Assembly: GCA_046263255.1 (NCBI GenBank) | Contig: JBHELD010000003.1 | Location: 31,841 to 95,840, forward strand | Length of the DNA stretch: 64,000 bases | Reading direction: 5' to 3' | Source of the DNA: JALZEG01 sp046263255 | GTDB lineage: Bacteria > Actinomycetota > CADDZG01 > WHSQ01 | Shown here: piece by piece, positions 61,535 through 64,000 of the stretch | Layout: each line of letters begins with the position of its first letter | How positions within the stretch are numbered: the stretch's first letter is position 1 | The notes under the pieces: model-generated | The model's input: only the letters and a program-made list of their open reading frames with translations | The model's database searches: none | What the model was told of the DNA's origin: nothing | Translations under genes and position numbers: made by a program

Positions 61535-61852
61535 GTTGCCGATGAGGTCGTCGAACCACGAATCCTGCTTCAGCAGCTCGTGGAACGCCAGCAGGTCGTC
61601 GTGGTTGATCGGAGGGCCCTGCCGCGTCTCCAGCACCTCCGCCGGGACGTGGACGAGGGTCGGGAGCACGCCTCCGGAGAGCAGGAGGCGGGTGACACGC
61701 TCGTCCGCGGGCTTCTCGACGAAGTCGCCACAATCGGGGCAGGAGAAACCATAGGTGTTCATCGGCCGCCCGGCGCCAATGCGCAGCAGGATGTCCTCGG
61801 CGGTGAGGTCTACCTCGCCGCAGGCGGGACACGTGGCCTTGATGGTCGTCAT
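61523..61852 (-). CDS. Small zinc-ribbon protein, unknown
   Basis: 109 residues with paired CxxC motifs (ATCPACGEVDL at 7-14 and GFSCPDCGDF at ~37-44) that should bind one zinc. A helical C-terminal part follows (NHDDLLAFHELLKQDSWFDDL). It resembles short actinobacterial zinc-ribbon proteins of unknown role. ATG 61852 is divergent from the histidine kinase gene, with a 143-bp AT-richer gap between them. Confidence 0.75.
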   Translation of the reverse strand: MTTIKATCPACGEVDLTAEDILLRIGAGRPMNTYGFSCPDCGDFVEKPADERVTRLLLSGGVLPTLVHVPAEVLETRQGPPINHDDLLAFHELLKQDSWFDDLIGNRRS

Positions 61853-61995
61853 ATCTCTGCCCTTTGGGGGTCGCTGTGGGGTGATCGCTTACGCCACATT
61901 TATCGGCCGCACCCGGCAAAGGTTTAGGTACCGGAGGCCGTTTCCCGGGGCCCCCCGGCGCTCATGGAAGAACGACGTCCTGCCGATGGAAGAAC

Positions 61996-64000
61996 ATGGC
62001 ATTTTTCGCGCGGGGGCGCGGCGATCTCCCCCGCTCCCCGGACAAATGGCGCCTCGGTCTCGAGGCCGCGCTGAAGGTCAGCGAGATCGCTTCCTCGGCG
62101 ACGGCGCTGCACCACGCGGTCGCGCAGATGGTCGAGACCGCGGTGGACCTGATGGGGGCCGAGCAGGGCTCGATCATGTTGGTGGACGACGACGGGCAGA
62201 CGCTCGTCCTCGTCGCGTCCAGCGGCCTCCCCGCGGACGTCCCGGTCGGGCACCGCGTCGCCGTCGGCGAGAGCGTGGCGGGGCGCGTCCTGGCTACCGG
62301 CCACGCCCTGCGGTTGGGCGAGGTGGACGCCGAGGAGTTCGTGAACTTCGTGCCCAAGTCGCGCGCGATCGCGTCGAGCCTCGTCGTCCCGCTCCGGGTC
62401 CACGGGCGCTCGCTCGGGGTCCTGAGCCTCGCGATCTCGGCGGGGTCGGCGTTCCACGACGACGACCTCCGCGTCGCCCAGATGTTCGCCGACCAGGCGG
62501 CCGGGCTGATCTACCGGGCGCGCCTGCACGAGCAGGCGGAGCAGCGCTCCTCGGACCTCATGGCGCTGGTCGAGTCGAGCAAGGGGCTTTTGGGGACCCT
62601 CGACCTCGACGACCTCCTGCAGCAGGTCCTGGACGGGGGCTCGCGGCTGTCGGGGTCGCGCGCCGGCTTCGCGTGCCTCTTCGACCAGGACTCGGGCGCG
62701 ATCACCCGGGGCGTCTTCCGCGGCCTCGACAAGCCCGGGATCCGCAACCTCCTGGAGATCGCCGAGGTGAAGGACGCGGTCGTCCGGTCGGACGTCGCGA
62801 CCGTGCTCGAGGAAGGCGCTTGCGTCGCAGCGGTCGGCTTCCGGACGACGCGCGGGACGCGCGGGCTCGTCGTGACGATCGCCGACCCCGTGATCCTCGA
62901 CGGGCGGACGGATCTCCTGCGCGCGTTCGGGCAGCAGGTCGCATCCGCCGTGAGCTCCGGGGAGCTGTACGGGGAGGTCAACGGGAAGGAGTCGGAGCTC
63001 TCCTCGATCATCCAGACCCTCTCCCATCCGATCGTCCTCGCCGACGCGCACGGCCGCATCGTCGCGATCAACCCGGCGGCCGAGGCCGTGTTCGGCATCT
63101 CGACGATGTTCTGCGCGGGGACGCCGGTGCGCGGCAACCTCGGTCACGAGGACGTGGAGCGCCTGATCGCGGGAACCGGCAGCGGCCACGCCGAGGTGGA
63201 GCTGGGAAGCCCGCCGCGGACCTATAAGGCGAGCGTCACCGACGTGGAGGTGCCCGGTGCGCCGATGGGCCGGGTGCTGATCATGGACGACGTGACGGCA
63301 GAGCGGGAGATGATCCAGAAGCAGCGCGACTTCGTCGCGATGATCGGACACGAGCTCCGGACGCCGCTCACGCTCGTCAAGGGCTTCGCGCGCACGCTGA
63401 TCCGGCGCGTCGACCGCGGGAAGCTGGCGCCGGAGGAGGCGCGCGAGGCGCTGGCGACCATCGACGCGAAGGCCGCACAGCTCGAGCGATTGATCGAGGA
63501 CCTCCTCTACGTCTCGAAGATCGAGACGCGCGAGGCCTCGTTGAAGGTGGACGTCACCGAGGTCTCCGACCTGCTGAAGCGCGTCGCCCAGGAGGTGATC
63601 GCCGACCATCCCGGCCGCCGCATCTCGGTCGAGGCCGCTTCGTCCGTCGCGTGGCCGTGCGACGAGACCAAGGTCGCGCTGGTGCTGCGCCACCTCCTCG
63701 AGAACGCGCTCAAGTACTCCGAGGAGGACGTGATCGTGAGGGCGTCCGACGACGGGGTGGACCTGACGGTGGAGGTCGTCGACCGGGGGGCCGGGATCCT
63801 CTCGAGCGACATCCCGTCGATCTTCGAGCGGTTCCGCCAGGTGGACGGGTCCTCGACCCGGGAGCACGGGGGAACCGGCGTCGGCCTGTACCTCTGCGCG
63901 CAGCTGGTGCGGATGCACCACGGGCGGATCTGGGTGGACTCGACCTGGGGCAAGGGGTCGAACTTCTCGTTCTCGATCCCGCGCCGGGAGCCCGTGAGCG
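61996..64000 (+). CDS. GAF/PAS sensor histidine kinase (3' end beyond window)
   Basis: At least 668 residues, open at the window edge, so it is missing from lists that need a stop codon. An N-terminal GAF is at residues ~20-175 (AEQGSIMLVDDDGQTLVLV), a second GAF-like region at ~185-330, and a PAS at ~335-435 (LADAHGRIVAINPAAEAVFG). The kinase core has H box IGHELRTPLTLVKGF (~450), N box HLLENALKYSEE, G1 DRGAGI and G2 GGTGVGLYLC. Soluble, so it senses a cytoplasmic cue. ATG 61996 follows GGAAGA. A response regulator is not in the window. Confidence 0.9.
   Translation, partial: MAFFARGRGDLPRSPDKWRLGLEAALKVSEIASSATALHHAVAQMVETAVDLMGAEQGSIMLVDDDGQTLVLVASSGLPADVPVGHRVAVGESVAGRVLATGHALRLGEVDAEEFVNFVPKSRAIASSLVVPLRVHGRSLGVLSLAISAGSAFHDDDLRVAQMFADQAAGLIYRARLHEQAEQRSSDLMALVESSKGLLGTLDLDDLLQQVLDGGSRLSGSRAGFACLFDQDSGAITRGVFRGLDKPGIRNLLEIAEVKDAVVRSDVATVLEEGACVAAVGFRTTRGTRGLVVTIADPVILDGRTDLLRAFGQQVASAVSSGELYGEVNGKESELSSIIQTLSHPIVLADAHGRIVAINPAAEAVFGISTMFCAGTPVRGNLGHEDVERLIAGTGSGHAEVELGSPPRTYKASVTDVEVPGAPMGRVLIMDDVTAEREMIQKQRDFVAMIGHELRTPLTLVKGFARTLIRRVDRGKLAPEEAREALATIDAKAAQLERLIEDLLYVSKIETREASLKVDVTEVSDLLKRVAQEVIADHPGRRISVEAASSVAWPCDETKVALVLRHLLENALKYSEEDVIVRASDDGVDLTVEVVDRGAGILSSDIPSIFERFRQVDGSSTREHGGTGVGLYLCAQLVRMHHGRIWVDSTWGKGSNFSFSIPRREPVS

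Noticed and set aside
61964..61995. Repeated ATGGAAGAAC (61964-61973 and 61986-61995) as alternative kinase starts
   Set aside because: Both ATGs are out of frame with the kinase; the repeat is short and may be chance.

Overview
This window (about 70% G+C) reads as chromosome from a deep-branching, probably uncultured member of the Actinomycetota. Diagnostic content: a GarA-like FHA protein beside two MerR-type regulators and a BFN-domain protein, the parA-scpA-scpB-rluB-cmk-der order, a DUF4193 acidic zinc protein, HelY next to TatA/TatC, and ppm1-type mannosyl carrier synthesis. Genes are dense, often with 4-bp ATGA/GTGA overlaps. Many starts are GTG and several look leaderless. No phage, transposase, CRISPR or rRNA was seen.

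Layout. 1-6 kb: end of deoB, a parA plus ribbon-helix-helix (RHH) pair, an M50 protease, trpS, scpAB and rluB. 6-11 kb: shikimate genes (aroH, tyrA, aroA), cmk, der, tRNA-Pro(GGG) and pgsA. 11-23 kb: a mannose-1-phosphate guanylyltransferase with a decayed phosphomannomutase half, then the glycine cleavage system (gcvH ... gcvT, gcvPA, gcvPB) interleaved with garA, ftsR-like merR, dacA, hpt, a BFN protein and a second merR. 23-30 kb: secreted proteins (two-domain multicopper oxidase, cupredoxin/beta-helix protein, metallophosphoesterase, M14 peptidase, and a 57-residue secreted peptide precursor). 30-38 kb: ppm1, DUF4193, a structured RNA candidate, yjbQ, archaeal-type proS, a PAS/GAF/SpoIIE phosphatase and a secreted beta-propeller.

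38-48 kb: a minus-strand lysine-fermentation operon (kamA-kdd-amidohydrolase-kamD-kamE-ABC-ABC-kal-HAD) with a divergent lrp/asnC regulator. The ABC exporter inside it is preceded by a leader whose hairpin can hide its ribosome binding site. 48-57 kb: an LVIVD propeller, acyl-CoA dehydrogenase, glpD, a lipid kinase, an alkyl-DHAP-synthase-like oxidase and a thiolase, which together suggest glycerolipid or ether-lipid work. 57-64 kb: helY, a membrane protein, tatC, tatA, a zinc-ribbon protein and the start of a GAF/PAS histidine kinase.

The most unusual signal is a set of eight arrays of unspaced 8-bp repeats (consensus CGAC + AAGT/AAAT) confined to the first 20.3 kb. They lie upstream of or across the starts of parA, scpA, aroH, aroA, gcvH, dacA and gcvPA, and inside the RHH gene itself. 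With the adjacent parA/rhh pair this resembles plasmid ParF-ParG or delta-omega partition systems, in which an RHH protein binds tandem short boxes. Here it appears to be chromosomal and spread over housekeeping promoters. Other signals are an in-frame TGA at a zinc-ribbon cysteine of garA, a pseudoknotted ~300-nt RNA candidate, and a second class of AT-rich islands inside the GC-rich genes of the same 20 kb.
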